A stretch of 21,994 bases of DNA from Plakobranchus ocellatus (lineage: Eukaryota > Mollusca > Gastropoda > Plakobranchidae). Below, piece after piece: positions 1-10,800 of the stretch (positions within the stretch are counted from its first letter, which is position 1; every line of letters starts with the position of its first letter). Under the pieces are notes generated by a model, which saw nothing but the letters and a program-made list of their open reading frames with translations, did no database searches and had not been told where the DNA came from. Position numbers and translations under genes: made by a program. Where the stretch lies: the NCBI GenBank assembly GCA_019648995.1, contig BLXT01001405.1:817319-839312 (forward strand). Reading direction: 5' to 3'.

Positions 1-49
<49 letters not shown>
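1..49. repeat. (GA)n microsatellite, running off the window edge
   Basis: An uninterrupted GA dinucleotide tract occupies the first 48-49 bases and presumably continues to the left of the window. Confidence 0.98.
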
Positions 50-51
<2 letters not shown>

Positions 52-2300
52 TTTGTTTCGCTATTACTCTTTAAAAGATAGGAACATTGTCCTCAACTTT
101 GTCATAGTTTTTACAATAGCATTCTATCTGGAGCAACCTGATATAGCCATTATATATATTCATTCTGGAAAATGATTTGCCAGTAATGCCACTGTAATCT
201 TGCAATGCTTTTTTATATGTATGATATGAAGATGAGCTTAAGGCAGGTTTAGTTTTTATTGTGCTTTTGCTTTCAAGTCTTCATAGTACACTATATTATC
301 TTTTTGGTCCAGAGGAGATAGGAACATCACAATCTCATTTTCCTCCACACGAGTCAAACAACCATTGAATATTGTGTTCTGTCATTTACTTCTGTGCTTA
401 TATGATCTAGCATAGGGGGATTTTACTTCAGACTATTCACTGCATTTTATTGTGTCATTGTCTGTCTACCTCTTTCTTATTTAATGCAACGGCAAACTAT
501 TTTAGAATGCCACATGCCAATAAACGAACCAAGAAGCTGGTTCCTCTATTCTTGTTCCTTTATTTGCAACCAACAGAACAATGTTATGATCTCTGGAAAG
601 AAGAAAACCTGATTTCAGGTATATACATGTAATTGTGTGTACATCAAGTACTTGAAATCGTAGCCACATGCACATGACACGATCAAACTCAAAGTCAAAC
701 AAACATGAAAGCATCTCTTTTATTTGGATTTAATCTGTTGGAATACAGGCAGAGGAAAAAAGCAGCAATTTAAAAAAAATAAAAAAAAAAAAGCAACAAA
801 AAAAGCTATGATTGATCCAAATTGTAGATGCCATGAAATCTGTGAATACCATGGTCTCACCATCTGTCTCAAAGATTTTCAAATGTGTGTCAATTTTTTT
901 TGTTTGTTTTTTGTTTGGGGGGGGGTGGTTATTGTTACTTTCAGAATACAAAAAAAATATGTAACCGTGTGTGTGTGTATTTGTACATATATGAAAAGGG
1001 TGTTGTAATTGTAATTTCATGATAAAGCACTGAGCAATAAAGAAGTACATGGATCAGAATAACTTCCCATGTGATGTAAGTACAAGTATATTTGGTACAA
1101 CTGTGTTTGCACACCTATTTCATCTGTTTACTCATCATAATCTTTTAATTTCTCCCCAACGTCATGCAATTTTCAAAACAAACAAACAAAACAAAATGAT
1201 AAAAAAATATTGGTTTCAGCTTTTGAAAAGAATATGACGGTAAAAAATATTATTTTTTGATAAGTAAATATTTCATTTCTAAATCTTTATATGATGTGTA
1301 TATATATACACACACACATATATGTGCACACACATAAAAATACATGTATACAAAATGTAACAACAAATCACAGTTAAGCATAAAAACCTAAAATCCAAAT
1401 CAAGAATGACTAAATCTCACAGAATAAAAGATGAACTATGGATGTAAGATAAATCAAAAGTCTTAGGCCCTGTCCACATTAGAATGCAGAAGTAAAAACA
1501 CAATATTGATGTTGAACATGAACATGCTTTTTCATTTTCAGAGGGGCCAAGATTACTTTTCCAGTTGTTTTTTTTTTTTCAAAGATCTGTTATATTTGGC
1601 ACTGCTATATATAAAAATGGCACGAATGTTTTGGGTGACTTTTAAAACAAAAAAAGATAATAGATTTGTTTCCTCTTGGACATTCCAAAATCCTTTTTAA
1701 TTTAATTTAGCTTTAAAAAGCTGTATTACATGTAGTCCATTACTTGAATATTTGTACCTTGCTTAGGCTTTACAAAATTGCTTTGGTACGTGCAATACCG
1801 TTTCTACTGTAGTCAAGCTTTACAAAATTGAATCTGAACTTTGCAATGGCAAAAACCGGATTGAGCTATGATGACTTTCACTCTCAGCCAAGATACAAGT
1901 TAAAAAAAAAAAAAAATTTGAACTGATTCTTATTTTGAACACGCTCCATCTGACAGATTAAGCCTGGTCTCAGAATCAATGACTTTTTAGTCATATTTTG
2001 TTTTTTAACTTAAACTTTGCAAGTCTGAAATTGTTTTTTTGTGCATTTTTTTGGCCTGAATCAGATTCAGATTTGTGGATTATGTGCCAAGAAATTGTCA
2101 CTGGGCTTACATTATAAGAACACAACTCATTTTGAGCTTTTTAAAGATATCCAGGAAAATCTGAAGTTTTTCTTTTCTGTAGGATACAAATTTTCATGTT
2201 TTAAGAAAATTATACTAGTGCATTTCCATTACATAAACATCACCTGAGAACTCTTCTTAGAGTCAGAAATGCACCAGTTCTAAACATGAGTCTGAGGTAT
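50..2300. other. AT-rich non-coding stretch with small microsatellites
   Basis: No gene recognised. Contents are A and T homopolymers, a G run at 917-925, a short GT tract near 968-980, a TA/CA compound microsatellite at about 1297-1336, and a 14-base direct repeat GCTTTACAAAATTG near 1768 and 1817. A plus-strand AATAAA at 1036-1041 with TG-rich DNA downstream could be the polyadenylation signal of a convergent gene to the left, but nothing else supports that. Confidence 0.5.
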
Positions 2301-2540
2301 ACCATTGTGTTAACCAATGACAATATGAATATGTGAAGTTTAATATTAAGAAGCATTTCAACTATATTGTTAACTAGTGACAATATGAATATGTGAAGTT
2401 TAATATTAAGAAGCGTTTCAACTATATTGTTAACTAGTGACATTATGAATATGTGAAGTTTAATATTAAGAAGCAGTTCAACCATATTGTTAACTGTTAA
2501 CTAGTGACAATATGAAAATTTAAAGCTACTAAGAAGCAAT
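2301..2540. repeat. Tandem repeat, 60-bp period, about 3.5 copies
   Basis: The 60-base unit (core CAATATGAATATGTGAAGTT followed by TAATATTAAGAAGC) is repeated in exact register at 2341, 2401 and 2461, with a partial unit before it and a decayed one after. Copies differ by single substitutions. The last full copy carries a short duplication of GTTAACT near 2490-2500. Because 60 is a multiple of three, the minus strand stays open and appears to encode a 20-residue repeat; I treat that as an artefact. Confidence 0.95.
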
Positions 2541-4637
2541 TCAAAGAAAGCAAAAACAAACTAATGAAATAAAATATCTCACTCGTTTCTTCTGCACATC
2601 CACATCTTGAGGACCAGCTTTGGGATAAATGGCATAATTACAATTTATATCAAAATGTGTGATAAGATACAACCAAGTAAAGCATTTGGACTGGTGTAAA
2701 AAAAAAAAGGGCACTCCTTTTTATTCATATTTTGAGCAGTGGAAACTTCTTATTTCTTAAAGTTTAACTCTCACGAACAAAAACAAAGGAGGAAATATTT
2801 TTTTATTAAGTTTTGCTTTACAGCTTGCACCACATTTTTCGCATAAATGTCTAATTATCTCTACCATAGTATTGATCTGTAAAGATGAATTATTCTAATT
2901 GGTGACTATTTTCTTATTTATTTTTTTATAAAGTCTCACATAACCTATGCCTCCCTTAACCCTAGTTGGTATACATGTGTTGAAACCAGTCCTAACCAGT
3001 TGGATTTCACATAAAAGACTTTCACAAATATTTTGAATAAGTGTTCTCTTCTTCAAATTGCATTTTTCAAAACTATAAAAATACAATATCTTGGCTTAGA
3101 ATCAACACGTCTATCTAAACCACAGAATCATCTCAAATTACAGTGAGGAAATGACATCATCAAATTCTGTCGATAGCTTATAACATTGCAAATATGATAG
3201 AAAGAAGTTTCAAGTTGTTCTGATAGATTTTAATAAATGTTCAAATGTTATTTCCAGCTTGTATGGACTGGTCTCAGGAAGCGTGTAGAAACAAGATGCA
3301 TCTTTGAAAGAAGGATATGTTTTCTAACAATTTTTACGAAGTGCACTCTATTGTTACTGTTACAAACATATATATGTAAAGACAAGCCTAATAAATCCTT
3401 TTATAGTTAAAACAAAAAACAACAACAACAAAAAAAACAAAAAACAAATAAGCAAAATTACAATGTATACCTGATAAATTTTTTAAAAATTTCATTATTG
3501 CCACAATAGAAACATTTTTCATTGCACAAAAATTATAAACACTGCAAAATTTTTTTCTTGTTGAAGAAAACATTTACTCTATAAATATCACAACTATGTA
3601 TAAATTATATCAAATCATATTGGTACATCTACGAAAGTCTGAGAATACATCAACAATTTTATTTACCTCTTTACATCAGAGGTAAAAAAAAAACAAAGCG
3701 AGAAGTTAATGCTTGTGATAGATCATAAAGATATAAGATCACTCAAAATGTTAGGCAAGAAAAGAATGTGGTTTTTTTTTTTGGTTTTTTTTTTNNNNGG
3801 GGGGGGGGGGGGGGGGTGATTGTGTTAAATATTACATTTATTTATTCCCTTTTGTTTTGTTTTTCTTTTTGCTGAATAAAAACAGAATAACATTCTAATT
3901 GATAAAGATGTCAAAATTACTAACATTAGCTTTCCTGCATACCAAAAACAAAGTTTTTGGACTTCACAGGAAAAAAGTGGATGCGCAATTTTTATTTTTT
4001 AGAATGCTTTAAAACCTCTATAACCTGACAGGAAAATCTATTATCAATTTAGCTCTTCTTTTTTTTTTTTTTTTAAATGTTAAATTACAGAACCATCTCA
4101 AATAGTGGGGAGATAATGGACATTGAACTCTAACAAAAGTTGAGCAAACAGAGCAAAGCTTGTCATTCAAAGCCAAACCTTTCACCAAAATCTGTCCAAC
4201 ATTTCAAAAAGGTCTGAGAATAAAAACAAATGTGAGCACATCTGAGAAAACCAGGCTAGAGGTGTAAGCTTATGTTCTCATGGATACATCCCAACTACAG
4301 GGACTCCCAGCGAGCTGCAGAAGATAGAGCAAGTTAAAGAGAGAGAAATTCTCTACAGATCCTCAGTGATGCCCCGAAAACTCTCATCTGGTCATGGGAT
4401 AGGGGAAGATGAGGTGAACTGGTTTTCAGTAAGATAACCATGCACAAAAATAATACTGCAGTACCACAAAAAAAGATACGAGAGACAATAAACAGTTTTC
4501 TGCAAGACCTACATACATTTATACAAGCTTGAACTTGTAACTCATAGTGCCCGTGCCCAACTTTAACTTGGTTTTCCTGGGTTGTTTACATATAAAGAAA
4601 AAGGAATAAAAGGCAAACTTCATACATATACATGAGT
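2541..4637. other. AT-rich non-coding stretch
   Basis: No gene recognised on either strand. It contains many A and T runs and an AC/AAC-rich patch at about 3410-3450. The stretch 4255-4440 is closer to balanced composition but is broken by stops and resembles nothing I know. It could be untranslated exon sequence. Confidence 0.5.
3777..3816. repeat. Poly-T to poly-G homopolymer junction with 4-base assembly gap
   Basis: A T-rich run is followed by NNNN at 3795-3798 and then about 18 consecutive G. The Ns mark unresolved homopolymer length, so true length and sequence here are unknown. Confidence 0.95.
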
Positions 4638-4942
4638 TAGGACTCCTCTTTCTTCTGTTTCACTAACTGAACAAAAAGCATTAAAAAAGGAAGAAAAAAA
4701 GACCTTATCCATACATAGCACAAGAATCTTTTTTCCTTTTATTCACTCTTTGAACGAAAAGAATTTAAAAAATAGAAAAGGCAATATCCATACATTGACA
4801 CAAGAATCTTTCTTTTTTCTCATTCACTATAAGAACAAAAAGCATTAAAATAGGAGAAGAAAAGGCAATATCTTTACATTAACACAAGATTAAGAATCCT
4901 TTTTCTTCTTCTCATTTAATATTAGAAGAAAAAGCAACATCT
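4638..4942. repeat. Degenerate tandem repeat, about 80-84-bp period, four copies
   Basis: Four diverged units begin near 4638, 4721, 4801 and 4885. Each runs: CAAGAATCTTT, a T/C-rich tract, ATTCACT, a GAACAAAAAGCATTAAAA-like core, an A/G-rich tract, then GGCAATATCCATACATT. Units 2 and 3 are the closest pair; the first and last are diverged. It separates two stretches of unrelated AT-rich DNA, and no coding signal was seen. Confidence 0.85.
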
Positions 4943-5179
4943 GGATCACAAAATCATTAACAGGTGAAACAAAATTTGGTGTGGAGAAAAAAAAAAAACC
5001 ACACCAACAAATGCAACAGAGCATCACAGACTGTTCAAGTTTCTCAAGGTATGAGAAATTGTAAACACAAAACATGAAGATAACATTTTCATTATTTTCC
5101 TACCTCCGCACAAACAAAAATATACATCAATACATATGTAATTAAAAAACAGAAAAACAGTATAAAAAAATCTATTGTA
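4943..5179. other. AT-rich non-coding stretch
   Basis: Nothing recognised apart from A/T homopolymers. It may be part of a long SC5D 3' UTR or intergenic DNA. Confidence 0.4.
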
Positions 5180-7500
5180 CATATTTTTATTTTTTTTCTA
5201 TACATTTGAAAGTTTTCGTTTTTGCATCGCACTATCTTGATAATGTCTGTAGTATCATGCAACATATTGTGGGGAAAAAACAAACAGCCATGGTAAAATA
5301 GAAGTTTAATGCTTTCCAAATGAAGTATAGTCACAAAATAAATACTGCTTATTGAGCCCAAAAAGTTGTGAGAAAATTGTGATTAAAAGATGCAAAAAAT
5401 TTGAAAAAAGAACGTTAATTTGTGTTGTTTTAACTAAAGATACATATTTCTGCTGTATTTAGAAAAAAAGAATATCTCATCAGTAGCCTGATCTACACCC
5501 AATTCAATTCTTGTTCATTTTGCACAATTCGATTATATACTCTGCCCACAACAAGGTGATCTCAGGCTTTCAGGCCATCGTCAGGCCAGGGCTCAAACTA
5601 GCTTCATTTGGACTGTCTCAGGTAAAATCAGTACCTCAACCAATGCACACCATGAAAGTAATACCACTTCCAAATCTGTGCACTCTTATCACCCAATCAG
5701 CAACCCGAGCCAGTCCTTGAGTGGATTCCCAGACATAGCCAAATTTGTCGAAACGAAACTGCAGACATGTGCTAGAAAAGGTAGCCTAAATGGCGCAGAC
5801 AGAAGCACCTCAGTAACTAGATGACAAAGAAACATCAAGTAGAAAATCAATGAGGGTAAAAAAAAAACTTATCCAAATAACCAAAATGTGTACCACTCAG
5901 TTACACAGAATGCAAAGGTAACCAGATTATTTTCTGTCTGCCACAAAACACATTGTCTAAAAAGAACACCAAATAAAAAAAAAAAAAATTAAAAAAAACT
6001 GAAAAAATGGGAGAAGCCATTGCACTAGGGCAACACATGAAACAAAGCAAAGAAGAAGAAAAAGTTGTCACAATTGAAGACTCAAGTTAGGCTGTGTGTT
6101 TCTTTTAATTTGATTGAAGTATTTAATACAAACAAAATAAATTCAAAAAAAGATGTACCCTACTTTCCTTCAGGCAATGTCAAGCTTTACATGTAATGAG
6201 CTCACCAGGTAACACATTGCACACACAATAATGAATTATCTTTTAACATTGCAGCAAGAAAAGCATAGAATGCACTTAACCCTTGGTTAAGGGTATGATA
6301 CAAAATAGTGCGACACATGGCCTGACTTAGAACCTCGGAACTCAGCTTTTATATAAATTACAATGAATTTGGCCTTTCAGTGTAAAAAAGCTAATATGTG
6401 TTTATATGGGACTGTCTTTCTCCATTGTGTAAAGCCCATATGTGCAACAAAATGCTTTGTAAAATATGTTATGTTTCTGACATACTGTAAGCGGTATGTA
6501 TACATGTAATTACATCCATTTTAATAAGAAAAGGCTGATTGATCTGCTGGAGGCTGGGAATTAATCTTGTGTTAATGTGAACAAAGAGAATTAAAGATTA
6601 CTTTGAAAACGATTTCAAAATGCAACTGCATTTTTTTTTTTTACATTTTTCTCATAGCCTTAGTTAAAAAAAAAATCTGCAGCTATTGGGAAACTATTTT
6701 ATACAAGTCCACAAAATAAATTAAGATAAACCTCCCTAAAGGATGTTAAAGAACAGAAGACACCCCAGACATTCTTTGCCTCTCACATTGCCTTAAAGGA
6801 AATAACTTACTGAGTTTAATCACAGTGACATGCATTCCGTTTGACTGCTGCTTTGTTGACAACACTCACACAGTAACATTTGATCAAACATCACATACTT
6901 GCCTTGCATCCAATGCTCTCTCACACTCCAAAAGAATTAGAATTTGTTAAAATACCTAGCCCCACCTATTACCTTAGAAAAGATAAATATGTATGTATAA
7001 ATTGAGAGAGCTCCAAAAAAAAAAAAAAAGAGGTTCAAGGGCTAAAGTTATGAAAAAAAAATATCAACTCTCAAGATCAATTATGTAATGCTAAAACTCT
7101 CTATTAACAGGCACAACAAACTCGCTCACCCGCTTATTAAAAAAAAATTATGATTGCTGCCTCACTTTGTCCACACACACATTATTTACAATTGACAGCC
7201 AACCAAAGCACAGAAACAATAAGTATCCTCTGTCTAAAGCTGTATTTGACTTCACTTCAACATTATATGTGTAAGAGCCACATTTATTTATCTTTGTACA
7301 CTTTACATAAGATCAACACATTTCTTTACAAAACAAAAAACAAAATGATTCAAAATTTTACATTCTCGTGCCACATCAATGAATTTGCCCAAACCAACAA
7401 TTTTAGTGACAGGACAGCTCTCCGAGAGAAGAACCAACTATAATCCACTTTCAAACGATTCCTGTCTGATGTGCCTCACTGTTTGGGCAATCTGAAATCC
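5180..7500 (-). other. Presumed SC5D 3' UTR / downstream region, no coding content
   Basis: I see no coding signal below the SC5D stop. On the minus strand AATAAA polyadenylation hexamers occur at 7288-7283 and at 5191-5186 in a T-rich stretch. The first would give a 3' UTR of roughly 200 bases and the second one of more than 2 kb. The stretch at 5510-5815 is less AT-rich than its surroundings but carries stops in every frame I read and no motif I know. The true 3' end cannot be decided from sequence. Confidence 0.3.
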
Positions 7501-7812
7501 TTACAATTCTTTCTTTGCATGTCCGTTTACCATTGGTCCTACATTTTCTTGTGCCTCCTTTTCTCTCTCTAAAGCTTTTATGGTGTCCATCGGTCCACAA
7601 CCCTCAAGAGCATTGGGACTTCTGAACGATCCGCCAATTCGATCCCACAATGTGAAGAACTGACCATAGTTGTAGTTGTAGAGGAGGTGGTGGTCTGTGT
7701 GATGGGCACTGCCATTGATAAGAGGCTGCAAAGCTGTAGGCACTCGATAGTCTCCGTCATGAATGGACACAGTCCAGATGTTGACAAACACAAACAAGCC
7801 CAGGTATGTCAG
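7501..7812 (-). CDS. SC5D: SC5D terminal coding exon (residues 192-294 and stop)
   Basis: Starts after acceptor TTTACCTAG (AG at 7814-7813) and encodes the [11 protein letters not shown] motif, the third histidine box HHTDHH, then [20 protein letters not shown], all hallmarks of the sterol desaturase C-terminus. A variable, charged tail of about 30 residues ends in KKEL and a TAA stop at 7503-7501. KKEL matches the cytosolic dilysine (KKxx) retrieval signal expected for an ER membrane protein; its function here is inferred. Confidence 0.96.
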   Translation of the reverse strand: MTYLGLFVFVNIWTVSIHDGDYRVPTALQPLINGSAHHTDHHLLYNYNYGQFFTLWDRIGGSFRSPNALEGCGPMDTIKALEREKEAQENVGPMVNGHAKKEL

Positions 7813-10800
7813 CTAGGTAAACAGAAACAACATTTTTTTTTTTTAAATGAGAACAAAAAATATTTTTTAACAATATAACAATACAACTTGAAAGGGGGGG
7901 GGGGGGGGTTGTAAAAAAATTCTGCAAGAGAAGGCATTTTTCTTTGCAGCACCCAGTTTTTTTTTTTCTGTTATAATGCTAGAGAAATAATTATACTGAA
8001 TATTTATAGGTCTTTTTTTTTTAATCATTACAATATCCTCTTAAAAGAAACAGGCAACTCAGAGATTTGCTGGGTCCTGGTGTGAAACCCTGATAACCCC
8101 CCACCAATCATTAAATGTTTTTGACTATTTGTGTAGCAGGTCTATAACATGAGGCAAGAGGCAGGTGGACATTGCAGGGATCAAATAAAAATTTGAAAGT
8201 CAAAAAAGTCTAATATTTCCTATATTTTATGTACAGACAGTTCATAGTAGGACTTAGAAAGTTCTCCACATAGAGAGAGAGAGAGAAGTTTCCACTTCTC
8301 AAATTAATGGTTTATATTTAAAGTCAATTCAATCATGCAGAGCCTTAACTCAACTCATTTTGTGGGACTGCTACACATCAAAATTTGTATCTTCAGTTTT
8401 GACCTCCCAGGTTTTTGAATTTTCAATTTACTTCATTAAATAAAAGGAAGGGAGTGTTAAGAGTTCTTTGCAAAAATGCCTGGACTTCATGCTCTGCTCT
8501 ATTCCAACCTCATGATTGGGATTGATTTTATACAAATTCAAGACCCAGAAACAGTTCTCAAGCTGTAAACGGTGAGACTTATCCACTCATTTATTCTATA
8601 TATTATTCTAATTACCCAGCATTATCTCCTAATACATTCTGTACATGGATAGAATTTAACTATTTCAACTTTACTGTTTCTAGAATGTCACAAAAATTAT
8701 CTTTGGAAGATAATAGATGATAATTTGTATCCAAGCCAACCCATGCATGCACACGCTCACACAATTCCATGTAAACACCCTTTGCATTAATAACACACAC
8801 TACTAATGCACATATATAAAATTTGTACTAATAGGCCTACATATGAGCAGATTTTAAAAAGATGTGTATGAAAAAAGGAAATAATATACCTTATGCAAAG
8901 GAAAGATGAATGGATACATGTGGTAAGGTAGACTTTGCAAAAAACCGTCCACAGGATGGAAGGCATGGCTCGCAAATGGTGTAGGTATCTGTGAGTGAAT
9001 AGGGCATATTAGTCAGTCGGTAAAAGATTTTCATGCAGTTAAGTGCTCTCAGCTTTGTACACAGGAAAAAAAAAACACAAGCCAAAGTTAGCACAACCTA
9101 TTTCCAATACTAGAAAAAAAAACACGGTTTATTTCCAATACTAGAAAAAACTGGCAATCAAACACGCAACAAGTTGAGCTTTGCTTAGAATCCATTATCA
9201 AAATATTAGAATATATAACCTGAGTTTCACTGAATTTGTAAAATAAAAAAAGATCTACTTGATTACATTATTCGTTAAATGTTCATGGTAAGTGATACGA
9301 ATGGTGCAGAATGCCCTGTAGTTCTAGGTCTAGCTAATGTTTTTTCCTTTTCCATCACCAGCACCCTTGCCAAGGCTAGATCTAGATTTGGTTCTACTAC
9401 ATCTAGGTCTAGATTCCACAGCTTCATTTCCCTCTGAGTCCGATTCAATCCTTTTGTTTGCTCTCTGGCTCATATTCTGGATCATTTGGATCAGAATATT
9501 CACTTTCTGACTCATAATTTTCCTCATAAGTTTCATACAAGTTTATTCTACTGCGGGGTGAAGACTGAAATCATGACCACTGAATCCAGTTCCATAGACC
9601 TAGAATAAGCTTTATGCATCCAGGGGGGAGTTCCAGCGATAACGTCTTTTTTCAATGACCCTAATCTGATTTGTTACATGGTTTAGCCATAATGGGGCAC
9701 ACATGTAAACAAAGTCGACTTTCTGTTAAATCCATACAGAGTTTCGAGTCTTAGAATTTCATTATAGAGCCAATTAAACATTTCAAAGCTGCAGAAAAGT
9801 TGCTAAAGTTAGTGATTTGGCTTTTTTCCCCTGAAGTTACACATAGGAGAATGGATTTCAAATTTAAAAAGACACAAGAACTGAAAGTAAGCATCCAAAA
9901 CCTGCCTGGTCAGCTCAGATAGAAGCAAAGCAATCATTCTTTTCACACAGAATCAGACAAATTTACATCAGATTAAAAATTTATAAACAGCTCCTTTCAA
10001 TAGAGATTTCAATTATTTTTATATCATGTTGGAGAAAAATGGCAAGTGAGAAAAAAGTGACTGTTTCAAAATTCACAACAAGGAAAATGTGTCGGCTGCA
10101 AAAAAGAGTTATCACTGACAACACCACACAATGCATGTTCCTGGCTCCTAGATACGCATTTGCATAAATGAATGCCTGTTAATCTCAAATATTGTTAGTC
10201 TAGATTGGACGAAAAAAAAGTCAACAAACTCTTAAGTTTTCGGAAAAAAAAAAAAAGGCTAAATTTGAACATTTTTTTCTTCGAAATACCAACAATAAAA
10301 TTAGCTGGTTCAAAAAAGCATTCAATTTTCTTTTAAAAAATAAAAAAAAAAATTGTTTACAAAAACATTACAGTGTAAATTTAACCAAGGAAAGAAAACC
10401 ATGAACCTTGCCATCTCCTGGCTATTTCAATCTCACCCTGGATCTGTATAATGAATGCAAAGGCGAATTGAACCAACAATTAATTTGACAAGGCAATGTA
10501 GCCTTTTGCGCACTCACTACTCATAATGGACACATTGATGAGCAAACCTTCAGTAATCAATAAGTTTATGCTTTTAGAATTATTTGTATGTTATGGGAAG
10601 ACCAATATTGGGATAATACGGGGACAGGCCCACCTACTTCTAGATCTACCTTCACATACTAAATCTACCAACGAAATGAAGCGGCAGTAGGCTAAATTAT
10701 TTTGTAAAATAATAAATATGCAAAAAATATTAATTTTAAGCCCACTACCACTTCACTTCATTGGCAGCACATGAAGGTAGATCTAGAAGTCGGTGGGCCT

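Noticed and set aside
1036..1041. Plus-strand AATAAA as evidence of a convergent gene end
   Set aside because: The hexamer is common in AT-rich DNA, and no coding exon to its left is inside the window.
2240..2485. 81-codon minus-strand frame with a 20-residue repeat
   Set aside because: Produced by the 60-bp tandem repeat, with no start context or homologous family.
7578..7793. 71-codon minus-strand frame inside the last SC5D exon
   Set aside because: Out-of-frame shadow of the desaturase C-terminal exon.
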